From Prasinococcaceae sp. CCMP 1430 (taxonomy: Eukaryota > Prasinodermophyta > Palmophyllophyceae > Prasinococcales > Prasinococcaceae): DNA of 64,000 nucleotides. Where the stretch lies: NCBI GenBank assembly GCA_013416795.1, contig RQSC01000007.1:192093-256092 (forward strand), in the 5' to 3' direction. The notes beneath the pieces were generated by a model. It searched no databases. It saw only the letters and a list, made by a program, of their open reading frames with translations, and was not told the DNA's origin. The stretch's first letter is position 1. Each line of letters opens with the position of its first letter. The translations under genes were made by a program, and so were the position numbers. Below, piece by piece: positions 39,750 through 49,045 of this stretch.

Positions 39750-40419
39750 ATGGGGCTGAAGGAGCTGCTGGGCGGCGGCAGCGGTGGCGGCGGCGAGCGA
39801 GACCTGTACGACGGAGTCGAGTACTGGAACGGCCCGTATGACAGGACAGGCTGGCTCCAGAAGCAGGGCGAGTTTCTGCCCAACTGGCGCAGGAGGTGGT
39901 TCGTGCTGAAGGAGGGCAAGATCTTCTGGTTCAAGTCGTCCTCCCTGTCCGCCGCGTCGAAGCCACGTGGAGTCATCGATGTTAGGAGGTGCCTCAGCAT
40001 TAAGGTGGGTGGTGCTACCGATGCAGATACCGCTTTCCCCCGTCCACTGCCCCCAGAGCTGGTGCTGTCCCTGCTGCGCGTCGCGCCCCCCATGCGTTGG
40101 TGGATCCGGAGGGCCGAGCAAACGCGTGGCGAAGTGGACGATGACGTCGCGTGCGGTCGGTGTAGTCGACTGTTCCGGAGCTGACCACTTGCGACTGTCC
40201 GCACTGCTCGCTCACCCGCGGTGCTGCTTACACCGCCTCCAGAACGCCGACGAGTCAGCCGTCAATAAGGAGCACGTCTTCGAGCTATCGACGCAGGAGG
40301 CGACCATGTACTTCGTGGCTGACTCGGCCAAGGAGAAGGAGGAATGGATCAACGCTGTTGGCAAGGCCATTGTGCGCTCGAGCAGCGCCCTGGCAGAGCG
40401 CGAGGTCACCGATTATTAG
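39750..40419 (+). CDS. Small PH-domain protein (AtPH1-like)
   Basis: 143-aa protein made of one pleckstrin-homology domain. Exons are 39750-40004 and 40243-40419, phase 0 (GTGGGT...TCCAG). Exon 1 has GWLQKQGEFLPNWRRRWFVLKEGKIFWFK, here cited only by its start GWLQKQGE and end WFVLKEGK. Exon 2 has HVFELSTQEATMYFVADS and the C-terminal EKEEWINAVGKAIVR helix with the invariant Trp. Length and layout match the plant AtPH1 group, which binds phosphoinositides on endosomal membranes. The lipid preference cannot be read from sequence. Confidence 0.9.
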
Positions 40420-41025
40420 ACGAGCATGATGGATCCCCCATTCTTTCGCCTGCAGGCACGCGCCACCAGCGGGCAGCTCTGCACCGGCGGCGGGCGCGGT
40501 GCCGCCTGTGGCGCTCCGCGGCACGTGCACGCACGCGCGCACGAGTAAGCGCCGAATGCACTCTCCTGCGAGTGGTCCCACAGAGCACCGCGCGCGGCGA
40601 GCGTGTCGGGAGAGTGCACGGCGTAGGCGAATGGGCGTGCTGGTGTCGGAGGGGGACTGAACACTCTTTAGCTCGACCATTCGGCAGCGCCGAGAGCTCA
40701 CACTCTCGAACGCGTGCGAACGAATTTAGGGTTTACCCTAAACATCCAAAGACCGTGCCTGACGACGGGGCGAGTGATGAATGGTGCGACAGCATGGGTG
40801 GCGCGACAATCAAATCTCATGGTGCACGTCGCGAGCAGAGTTAGGGTTTCGAAGGGTGTCAGTGTGACGTGTGCACAGGCGCGACAGGCATCCACAGACC
40901 AGAGTGGAGAGGCAAGGGCGAAGCGCGGGAGTGTGGGGGGTTCCACTCAGCACGAGCGGGGCGCGTGCGGCTGCGGGGTCAGCCGCCCGGATCGAAAGCA
41001 CGGCTGCCGAATCGCCGTGGCGGCG
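40420..41025. other. Intergenic region with inverted telo-box words
   Basis: No gene recognised in about 600 nt. At 40725-40744 the sequence tttagggtttaccctaaa forms an inverted pair of telo-box-like words, and gttagggttt recurs near 40841, both upstream of the threonine aldolase start. Plant telo boxes (AAACCCTAA) act in promoters; here this is suggestive only. Confidence 0.4.
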
Positions 41026-42221
41026 ATGATGGCGGACGCCTCCGGCGACCCGTCGATTGCGCAGGCCGTCGCGGACATGCGCAGCGACACGGTCACCAAG
41101 CCGACGCGCGCCATGCGCGAGGCGATGCTCAACGCGACGGTCGGGGATGACGTGCTCGGCGATGACCCGACTGTGATGGAGCTCGAGGCTCAGGCGGCCA
41201 AATGGCTCGGTAAAGAGGCGGCGCTCTTCACGACGAGCGGTACGCAGGTGCGTTGGTCGTGGGCGCGGCCGCTGCCGTGCCGAGCGTGCGCGATGACTCG
41301 CGCGCAAACAAGCTGACAGCCACCACTCACACCCACCCTCGGTGGAAACAGGCGAACCTGTGCGCCGTCATGGTGCACTGCGCACAGCGCGGCTGCGAGG
41401 TCATCCTTGGCTGCGACTCGCACATATGCATCTATGAGGGCGGCGGCATCGCCAACGTGGCGGGCGCGCACCCGCGCCAGCTCCCAAACAACGCCGATGG
41501 CACCATCGATCTCGACGCCGTTGAGGCAGCCATACGGCCGAACGACGTGCACTTCCCGCGCACGGCGCTGCTGTGCATCGAAAACACGCACAATCGCCGC
41601 GGCGGCGTGGCTCTGCCCGTTGAATACATGGATGCGGCAGGCGCGCTGTGCAAGCGGCGCGGCCTCAGACTGCACGTCGACGGCGCTCGCCTGCCCAACG
41701 CATGCGTAAAGATGGGCGTCAGCGCCGCGCGCATGGTGCAGGCGGCCGACTCGGTGTCGCTGTGCCTGTCTAAAGGCCTGGGCGCGCCCGCGGGATCAGT
41801 TCTCGCCGGCAGCAAGGCTTTCATCGCTGAGGCGCGCCGTGCGAGGAAGGCTCTCGGAGGGGGGCTGCGCCAGGTGGGCGTGCTCGCCGCGCCTGCTTTG
41901 CTGGCGCTCACCACGATGTGGAATAGGCTCGAGGAGGACCATGCGCGTCTGGTGGGTCTGCACGCCAAACTAGCGACAGTGAAAGCCCTCGATGTGCCGC
42001 CCATGCCACCGACGGCCACCAACATGCTCTACGTCGGCACGCGCGCGCTTGACGCGAAAGCAATCTGTCAATTACTGGAGAGCGAGCACGGCGTGCGCGT
42101 GCTACCGGTGGGCCCGCATGAGATCCGGTTGGTGTGCAACTACATGGTGACTGACGAGCACGTCGAGGACCTACACACCAAGTTCGCAGCGGCTGCCGAG
42201 GCTGTCGCCAGTCCAGTGTAA
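41026..42221 (+). CDS. L-threonine aldolase (low-specificity type)
   Basis: PLP enzyme that splits threonine into glycine and acetaldehyde. 363 aa, exons 41026-41247 and 41352-42221, phase 0 (GTGCGT...AACAG). The N terminus is cytosolic in look and quickly reaches [11 protein letters not shown] and [12 protein letters not shown], the family start. Then come '[11 protein letters not shown]', containing the Asp that holds the PLP ring, and [16 protein letters not shown] with the Schiff-base lysine. The usual length is about 340-370 aa. Two ATGs are adjacent (41026 and 41029). Its stop codon overlaps a TGTAA signal and lies 64 nt from the convergent TEX47-like gene's stop. Confidence 0.94.
42217..42221 (+). 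terminator. TGTAA overlapping the threonine aldolase stop codon
   Basis: TGTAA includes the stop codon TAA. It is either the poly(A) signal in an extremely short 3' UTR or coincidence. Confidence 0.35.
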
Positions 42222-42285
42222 TGTTTGAATGCTATTATGAGTGTCGCGCGGCGCAGCGTCGGCACAGGCGCCTCGTAGTATTTCT

Positions 42286-43047
42286 TCAACCGACGAGACC
42301 GGTGTCCCACCACGGCGCCTTGGGCGTCGGCCACACCTTCTCCGAGTCGAGGTCGACGTCTATGGGCTCGTCGAAGATGGCCAGGAACTCATCGAGTGTG
42401 GGCGCATCATCGCCCGCAAGCAGACCGAGGAGCTGCTCGCCGCCCGCGGGCAGCAGATCGGGACGCTTGCCCTTGAGGTTAGCGAGTAGCCCCCGCGCGT
42501 CGGTCTCGGATACGGTGCTCAGGTGCCCCCCCAGCTTGAGCATGGCAAGGTTGGTGGAGCTTGCGAGGTCAACAGCCGCCCTCGCATCGTCGGGCGTGAT
42601 GGCATCGCCGACACCGCCGCTGACATACGCTGCGCGCCAGCCGGCGAAGGCGCGCGAAGGCACATCCTCAGTGAAGGCAATGATCCGCGCCTCGCGTAGC
42701 AGCGACTCTTCGCAAGGTGTGCTCGTCAGTCCCCGCACCGCCGCCATCAACTGGCGCGTCGGCGCCTCCACCATGTGCACGCACACCGTCTGAAACACGA
42801 GCAGCATGCCCGTGGCGCCCACTTGGTCCGCCGCCCCGTCGGCGCCGCCCACGGTGGTGGCGTTTCCACTCTCTGAGAGCACGCGCTCGCACATCGACGC
42901 CATCTCATCCGCGCGCAACAGTTTGTCGGACGTGCGCCCCACGTACACGAGGCGGCTCACCATGGCCGCGCCGCCACCCTCGGCCATTCGCTCCTGCACA
43001 ACATCGAGCAGCGTCGTGCGCGGGGCCACGGCGGTGGCGTCCTCCAT
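42286..43047 (-). CDS. TEX47-like / BLUF-type sensor-domain protein
   Basis: About 253 aa from the ATG at 43047. The frame is open to a TAG at 43128-43126, and tttag there could be a splice acceptor for an upstream exon. The N-terminal half has RLVYVGR, then TGMLLVFQTVCVHMVEA, and then ARIIAFTEDVPSRAFAGW. This order recalls TEX47 and the related BLUF ferredoxin-like fold (the 'G-x-L-x-F...Q-x-x-E' pattern). The FAD-contacting residues of true BLUF photosensors are not clearly present, so light sensing should not be assumed. The C-terminal half is acidic. Animal TEX47 is testis-expressed; a flagellar link in algae is an inference. Confidence 0.6.
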   Translation of the reverse strand: MEDATAVAPRTTLLDVVQERMAEGGGAAMVSRLVYVGRTSDKLLRADEMASMCERVLSESGNATTVGGADGAADQVGATGMLLVFQTVCVHMVEAPTRQLMAAVRGLTSTPCEESLLREARIIAFTEDVPSRAFAGWRAAYVSGGVGDAITPDDARAAVDLASSTNLAMLKLGGHLSTVSETDARGLLANLKGKRPDLLPAGGEQLLGLLAGDDAPTLDEFLAIFDEPIDVDLDSEKVWPTPKAPWWDTGLVG

Positions 43048-43739
43048 CTCGGCCAGCGGCCACGCGAGGAGGTGCGGCACGCCGGGCGCCTCCTCCCCCG
43101 GCGCGGGCGGCGCGGCAGCGGCTCCCTAAACCCCCCACCCCCACACAACGGCGCGGCCCTCACCGGTGCGAGTGCCCCAAAAGCGGCGCGGCCGATGGCA
43201 AACCAAATGCGAGCCGCTCCCCGTTTGCCGCGCCCGCGAAAGCCTGCGGAGAGCTTTGATGTTGATGAGCAGCACTACCCGAGCATTCGTGACCCAAAAC
43301 CTCAATTGGCGCGAAATCCCTAACCCTAACCCTAACCCACGCATCGCTCGCTCGCGAGCGCACCCCCGAGGGGCGCTCGAAGCGGCGACAGCGGGGGTTG
43401 GGGGACCGTGCTCGCGCGCGCCCAGGGCACCCCTGGCTCGGCGCCGCGCCCGCCACCCCGAAACACGAGGGTGACGAGCGCGGACTTCCTCGAGCTCCTC
43501 GACGCGATCGGCCCCAAGGGTGAGTGAGGCAGCACGTAGCGGCTGTCGCGGCGGGGCTGGGCCGACGTGCGCGAGCGCATCCTACCGCGTTGCTCTGGAC
43601 TCACGAGCTCAAAATTGTATGTTGATTCATTAGCAAAAAGACACAATGTTTGTGTGGCCCGTGGTTGACCTGTTTGTGTTTGAGTGCGCGTTCCTGGCAC
43701 TTGAGGGCGAGCGGAACCTCAGCTGCCCAGCGCCGCCGC
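43048..43739. other. Intergenic region with interstitial telomere-like repeat
   Basis: It contains (CCCTAA)3 at about 43318-43338 and otherwise low-complexity ORFs. The right part (43600-43680) is less GC-rich and is the 3' flank of the PP2A B''-like gene. Confidence 0.45.
43318..43338. repeat. Interstitial telomere-like repeat (CCCTAA)3
   Basis: Three and a half copies of CCCTAA (TTAGGG on the other strand). Green algae mostly use TTTAGGG, although TTAGGG telomeres occur in some. Too short to be a telomere. Confidence 0.7.
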
Positions 43740-45240
43740 CTACTGCAGCTCACCGGCCGCGCGATTGAGAACGGCGCCGGCGTGGTTGAGGATGAGGTTG
43801 AAGAAGGTCGGCGCGAGCTTGCTGTTCCTGACCTGCCTGAGCGAGATGCCGCGCTCGGGATCCTTGGCCTGCACCATGTCGTGCAGCTGGCACAGCAAGT
43901 CGTCGAAGCCGACGAGCGCACCAGGCGGTGCATCCGTGTCGTCGATGGTGTCGTAGAACTGGCGCAGGTCGCAGCGCCCGAGGTATCCATCCTCGTCGAC
44001 ATCAACGACGCGGAACCAGAACGCCACAGCCTCCGAGGTGGCCTTGTACTCGCTGTGGCGCACGAGCCCAAGGAAATCGTCGATGCACACGCGCCCGTAC
44101 TTCCTGCTCTGAAAATTCCAGCACTGCAGAACGCGGTCAAGCACCCACGGATCGAGCTGCGCGAACGTCTCGTACCGACGCAGCTCCGCGGGCCCGATCA
44201 GTCCATCGTGGTCGTCATCGAGCAGGCAGAAGTGGTACCGCGCGGCATAAGCGCGCTTCTGCGAGTCGCACTCGCTTAGCGCGCCCTCCAGCAACTCGAA
44301 GTCGCGCTGCAGCGCCGCCGATCGCTCGCGCTCGCGGTCGAGCTGCATCTGCATCGATCCCTCGCGGCGCGCAGCCATCGCCATATACGCCCCCGCCTGC
44401 ACTGTATTTGACCACAGCGCCGTGCCGGCCTCGCCCTCGCCGTCCTCTGCGCTAGCCTCGGGGACGTCGTCATCTTCAGGGTCAGGGACGCCTGCGCTCC
44501 CCTCATTGCCCTCGAAGACCCCTGCATCCATCGCGACGTCTGAGCTCAGCTGCTCCATGACCTCATCCACCTCGACGTCCGCAGCAGACTCCGCAACCTC
44601 CTTCGCAGGGGGCTGCGAGGACACCGGAGATGACTGGCCCTTCAGCTCTGCGCGCTCGGGCCGCCCTGGCCGCTCGCTCGGCAATGCGTGCTCCACGTGG
44701 TCCATCGGGGGGGGCGCCCCTCTAGGCTCCTGGTCGCTGTGCTGCGTGCCCTCTATTGGTCCCGCCCATCGCTCCCCCGCAGGCTGTCCGCGTCCGGCCT
44801 CCGCCTCAGACACGCCCACAGGCGCAGCAGCCTCAGCGCCGATGCCGTGCAGCTTTGCCAGGATAGCGAGCTCATCCTCCGCTTTTGTGGCGCGCGCGTC
44901 CGCATCTGCCTCGGCGTCCGTGAGGAGCTGCACCTCTTCCTGCAGCAATCTGATGCGCTCTGTCAGCATGGCGACCGCGTTGTCCTTCTGTGCGCAGTGC
45001 ACCAGGAGCACCTGGATGGCCTCGTCTTTCTTGGAGCACTCGCGCGCGAGCACGCTGACTTTGTCACGCAGGGTGCGCGTCGCAGTGCCAGCCGCGTACG
45101 CCGTCGAGGACGGGCTCGACCACACGCGATGCTGCAACGTGCCCGTCTCGTCGGCTTGCAGCAGCAGCTGCTGCTCCTCCTCGTCCTGCTGCCGCTGCTT
45201 GTGCTGCTGCTGCTGCTGCCGCTTATGCTGCTGTCGCTTG

Positions 45241-45271
<31 letters not shown>

Positions 45272-45884
45272 GCGGATGCCCCGCACGCTCCCTCGAGCCC
45301 GCGCTGCTGGCACGCCGCCTGCGCGGACGTGCCACGCTGGGGGACGGTGCGGGCATCCCCTCGGAGGGCGCACTCTGCGGACTCTGTGCACCCCCCCTTG
45401 CGCGTTGGTGCTGTTCCCCAGGGTTGCTGCTGCCGCGCACCGCGCGATCGAGCCCGCGCGCCGACGCCGACAGAGCTTGCCGGTATGGGTTGGTGCGTTT
45501 CGAGTGCGGCCTCTTCGGCGAGTGCGGCCGCTTCGGCGGCGGCGCCGGCTGCCTGCCAAGCTTGCTGCCTGCTGCTGCGCCCCCCGCGAGCGTGAAGTGC
45601 TGCTCGCGCTGGCGCTCCTGCGCCTGCGCGTCGACCTGCGCGTGCGTTTCCTCCGCCCCCGTCGCCTTGCTGTGCGCGTGCGCGTGCGCACCGGCGCCTG
45701 CGATTGCGCGCTGCGGGTGCGCGACGATTCTCCTCCGGAAGCCCCCCGCAAGCGCGCCGCGATGCGCGTGCGCGCTCGCGTCGGCGTCGCCCTCACCCGG
45801 GTCCTTTCCCTGCAGAGCCTCCTTGGCGCCCGCGCGCCCCGCCGCGTGGTCTCCTGCCAGCGCGCCGCCGTGCCCGTCCGCCAC
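43740..45884 (-). CDS. EF-hand protein related to PP2A regulatory subunit B'' with polyglutamine, 5' end unresolved
   Basis: About 714 codons. The C-terminal 230 residues resemble the PP2A B''/TON2 family: FCLLDDDHDGLIGPAEL, then 'DPWVLDRVLQCW', then FWFRVVDVDEDGYL as a calcium-binding loop, FDDLLCQLHDMVQ, and finally KLAPTFFNLILN. B'' subunits direct PP2A to substrates, in plants including preprophase-band control. The N-terminal two-thirds is Ala/Gln/Arg/Pro-rich with coiled coil near residue 290 (VLLVHCAQKDNAVAML) and a polyGln/His region near 45180-45270. The first codon of the open frame is GTG, not ATG; the first in-frame ATG is about 170 codons in. An ATG at 45988 in another frame (MNTADDDGFNAL) is a candidate if a small intron or indel exists. 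Confidence 0.7.
45241..45270. repeat. CTG/CAG trinucleotide repeat encoding polyGln
   Basis: (TGC)10 on the plus strand. It encodes polyglutamine on the minus strand inside the B''-like gene, with further interrupted CAG units at 45186-45240. Confidence 0.85.
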
Positions 45885-45988
45885 GCGCCGCGCGAATCCC
45901 GGCGGCCCGCTGAGCTCGACGGCGCCTACCGCGCCGCCCGCCCCCGCCTCTCCAGCGCATTGAAGCCATCGTCGTCTGCTGTGTTCAT

Positions 45989-46935
45989 GAGAAGCGCCGT
46001 CTGCTGCAGCGCGTGGCGCGCTCGCTGCGCGACACGGTGGAGACCGCTCGCCCGCTGCCGCAACCCTCGCCGCCTGCAGCGGCTGCTGCGCCTGCGCGCG
46101 TGGCGTCTGAATTGGCGCGCGAACAAATCTTTTTCATAAAAACCCTGCAGCGACACCACCCCGACAGCACAGCCACGGAAGATTTTTCGCCGGCGCGGTG
46201 CCAGAAGGGGGGGAAGAGGCCCGCGCTATCCTCGCTCGGCCGCGGCCCGGGCCGAGGGGATTGTGTTTGGTTTCTCCCCGGCCGGGCCCCGCCCCGCCCG
46301 AGCCGCCAGAGAGCCGCCGAGAGCCGCCGTTTTAGGCGCGTTTGCCGCCTGGCTGCCCGCTCGAAATACGGGCGGGCGCACAGCGTGGCGCCAGCGTGGC
46401 GCGCGGGTGTTCCCCCTCTGCCCAGGGCCCCGGCAGGGGAGGGGGGTGGCCGGCCGGCGAGGGGGACCCACACCAGTCCCGAGATCCCATCGAGGTTGGC
46501 TCAACTCACGCGGACAGTCAGTCCTCTTTGCCGCATGAAACTCATCTTTCATCGCGAAGGTTTTCTTTCACTCTGATGAACGCACACATGCATCATGAGA
46601 ACAAGGCGGAGGACTTGATTGACCCGGTGGGGGAACTTTGGAGTTGGGAATCGGTCGTGTTGGGTTCCTCCTCGACCAGCCAGAGTTCCCCCGCGCGCGC
46701 GCGCGCGAGCGTGCGTGCGTGCGCGTGCCATGCGCCATGGTTGGTTGGGCGGGTCGCACGCCGCATGGCGCGGGTCGGTCGGTCGCCCCCTCGCCCTCCC
46801 CTGGCTGGCCGGCTGGCTGGCCAGGGAACGCATGGGGGATTGCCGTCGCGCGCGGCCGCGGCGTCGCGCGCGCGCTTTCGAACGGCGCGGCGCGGCGCGG
46901 GCGCGGGGGGTGCCACTCCCCGCGCCACTCCGTGC
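45989..46935. other. Divergent intergenic region, B''-like gene / secreted protein
   Basis: About 950 nt, CpG-rich. Low-complexity ORFs only. An AT-richer island at 46130-46190 and 46540-46630 may mark promoters. No gene was recognised. Confidence 0.4.
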
Positions 46936-47592
46936 ATGAGGAGCCGGCGCGAGCTGCCGGGGCACGGCATGGCCCGCTCGAGGCAGACCGCGCCGCCGCA
47001 GCAGCTGCCGCGGATGCTGCCCCTGGCGCTCTTCGTGGGGCTGCTGTGCGGTGCGTTCGCCCCCGCACGCGCGGAGGCGCCTGCCGCGTCGCGCTTCCCG
47101 CGGCGCTTCCGCGCGGCCGAGTGCTCGCTCTTTGGCAGGTCGGCGTCGAGCGCGTGCGCGCTGGACAGCACGCTGGGCTCGGACGGCAACGACAGGCTGC
47201 TGGTTTCGCACGGGGAGACCAACTGCACGGTCGTGCTGCGCGGCTGCCACAAGCTGTGCTACGCTGCGCTCGACGCAGCGACCGCGCTGGCGCCCGCGCC
47301 TGACGCCGGGCCCGCCCCTGCCGCGGGGCCCGGGGGCCGCGCGCCGCCGCTGTCGTTCTTCTCGAACATTGAGGTGGTCAGGGGGGGCACTCTGCGCGCG
47401 TGGACCTCGCAGGGCTTCTCGGTTGACGCAGACGGCGGGACAGACGTCGTCCTGCGCTACAGCACGATCACCTGCGGGGCGTTTCAAAACGCGCGGGGGC
47501 GCATCGAGGCCCCGCAGTGCAGCGCGCCCAAGGGCGCTCTCACGAGGCTCGAGCACGGGCTCTTTCCAGCGCTCGGCGAACTGTGTCCCTAA
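46936..47592 (+). CDS. Predicted secreted or ER-targeted Cys-containing protein, unknown function
   Basis: 218 aa from the ATG at 46936 (another ATG at 46969). Residues about 27-45 (LPLALFVGLLCGAFAPARA) form a signal peptide with a cleavage site near ARA-EA. The mature part has about nine cysteines and stretches such as LRGCHKLCYAALDA and VVRGGTLRAW; the latter resembles beta-helix or OMP-type repeats but no family is clear. It could be the first part of a longer, now shortened, extracellular protein. The stop is followed by TGTAA at 47642. Confidence 0.45.
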   Translation: MRSRRELPGHGMARSRQTAPPQQLPRMLPLALFVGLLCGAFAPARAEAPAASRFPRRFRAAECSLFGRSASSACALDSTLGSDGNDRLLVSHGETNCTVVLRGCHKLCYAALDAATALAPAPDAGPAPAAGPGGRAPPLSFFSNIEVVRGGTLRAWTSQGFSVDADGGTDVVLRYSTITCGAFQNARGRIEAPQCSAPKGALTRLEHGLFPALGELCP

Positions 47593-47641
47593 CTTGACGC
47601 GTTCCGATGCGCACTCGGATGCGCGGCGTGTACATTCCCAC

Positions 47642-47646
47642 TGTAA
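47642..47646 (+). terminator. TGTAA polyadenylation signal, secreted-protein gene
   Basis: TGTAA 50 nt after the stop codon. Confidence 0.45.
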
Positions 47647-47861
47647 ATTGCGAGCTACGTCCACCACGCGCGCAGAGCCCCGTCGGGGGACACGGCAAGG
47701 GCGCCCACGCAGAAGGCTCGCCAACTGCGCGGAGCGCGCGGGGCGGGCGACCTTCGAGCGGAGCCCCGCGTGTGCAAACAGGAGTCATTGTACAGGCGCG
47801 CGCGTGTGCTACGAGCGCATATGCTACGAGCTGGCTATCCGCGGTCCAGAGGCGACAGCGT

Positions 47862-48866
47862 TCACTTCAGCGAAAGAATCAGGAGGGTCACGAAGCCCGC
47901 CAGCAGCAGGATGCAAAAGCACATGGTCTTGTTCCTGAAGGACTTCTGGCTTTTGGCGGCCTTGATGAGTTGCTCCTCCGCTCCCTCAGTGTGCGCGCGT
48001 GTGTCGACGATGTTACTCTCGATATCCTCGATCATCGTGCCTTGTTCATTCACCAGCGTGGCGAGGTCAGTGAAGATCTCGTTGACCTCTCCGATTTGCT
48101 GCGCGATGTCCTGGATGCCTTCCTCGCGCTCATCGAGCATCGCCGTGTTGAACTCGAGCTGCTGTTCCACCCGTTGTCGCTCGGCCTCGCGTGCCGCTTC
48201 CAGGAGCGGGTCGCTCTCCCGCGCGGCGCTCGTGCCGAAGGGGTCACTGCTGCCACCGCCGCCCGCCACCCCAGCCCCGCCGACCGCCTTCTCCTCCTGC
48301 GGCTCGTAGCTGCTAATCGCCGTCGCATACCTCGCAGCCGAGCGCTCGAACTCCTTTAGCACGCTCTGAAAGTCTGCGACGAGCTTTGTGCGCGCTACCT
48401 TATCTGCGCGCGAGAGCGACTCCGCCGGCACCGAGCCTGCGAGCGACTTGAGGCGCTCCTTCGTGCCCTGTGCATTCGACGAGATTTCGCGTCGCTGTTT
48501 CTCGCTGGGCAGCGCGCACGCCGCGGCAGCGCCGGGTCAGCCTGGCAGGCGCCAAGCGCCGCTCGCCTGGCGCGGCGCTCGGCGCGCGCGGGCCAGCGCC
48601 ATCGTCCCATGCACCCGCACGCGCGAGCACGGCGCGGCGCGCGCAGCCACGCACATCTTCTCCCTCAGCTTGCGCGTGTCCTTTGGCGTGCCGACCTGGT
48701 CGACGCTGCGCTTGAACTGGCTCACGGCGGTCGTCGCGCGGAAGACGTCGCGCTGCAGGGCCACCAGCTCCGGGTCGGCGCGGCGGGCCCCCGCCCCCCC
48801 CGCGACTCCCCCAAGCCCCCCCGCGCCCCCGCCTCCGCCCCCCCCGCGCACGTCCGCGAAGCTCAT
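47862..48866 (-). CDS. Qa-SNARE syntaxin (SYP2 / syntaxin-7 / Pep12 type)
   Basis: Endosomal/vacuolar membrane-fusion protein, 284 aa. Exons are complement(48655..48866) and complement(47862..48504); the splice joins AT and C into an Ile codon and gives LREKIEKQRRE, matching the SYP2 Habc helix. Exon 1 has a Gly-rich start, then QFKRSVDQVGTPKDT, a SYP2/Pep12 hallmark. Exon 2 has the SNARE helix with IFTDLATLVNEQGTMIEDIE, including the central layer glutamine, and a C-terminal membrane anchor (FCILLLAGFVTLLILSL). The intron (48505-48654) has GTGCGT and CCCAG ends. It is divergent from the Tim21-like gene with a very short interval. Confidence 0.93.
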
Positions 48867-48972
48867 GCCTGCCGGCGCGCGCGCGCCCCGCGCGCTGTGG
48901 CGGCGCCGCGCACCACGCGCCGTCCACCCCTCCACGGTGGCGCTTCTGTTCGCCTTCCGAGGGGGCCATGAC

Positions 48973-49025
48973 GTGAAAGTCTACCAAAAAAATATACAAA
49001 CCCTGAGACAAATTACCCCAAATCN
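48973..49025. other. AT-rich patch ending in a one-base assembly gap (N)
   Basis: About 52 nt of unusually AT-rich sequence (runs such as ccaaaaaaatatac) end at the only ambiguous base of the window, N at 49025, after which GC-rich coding-like sequence resumes. The join may be an unresolved assembly position. Confidence 0.7.
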
Positions 49026-49045
49026 GCGCGGGCGCGCCTGCGCGC

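Noticed and set aside
39329-40204. Minus-strand 291-codon ORF through the PH gene
   Set aside because: Opposite-strand shadow; the plus-strand PH domain and splice sites are well supported.
42286-43047. TEX47-like gene as a true BLUF photoreceptor
   Set aside because: The flavin-binding Tyr/Gln/Asn pattern could not be seen, so only fold similarity is claimed.
44422-45963. 513-codon plus-strand ORF with long polyCys runs
   Set aside because: Reverse reading of the CAG/CTG repeat in the B''-like gene; polyCys is an artefact.
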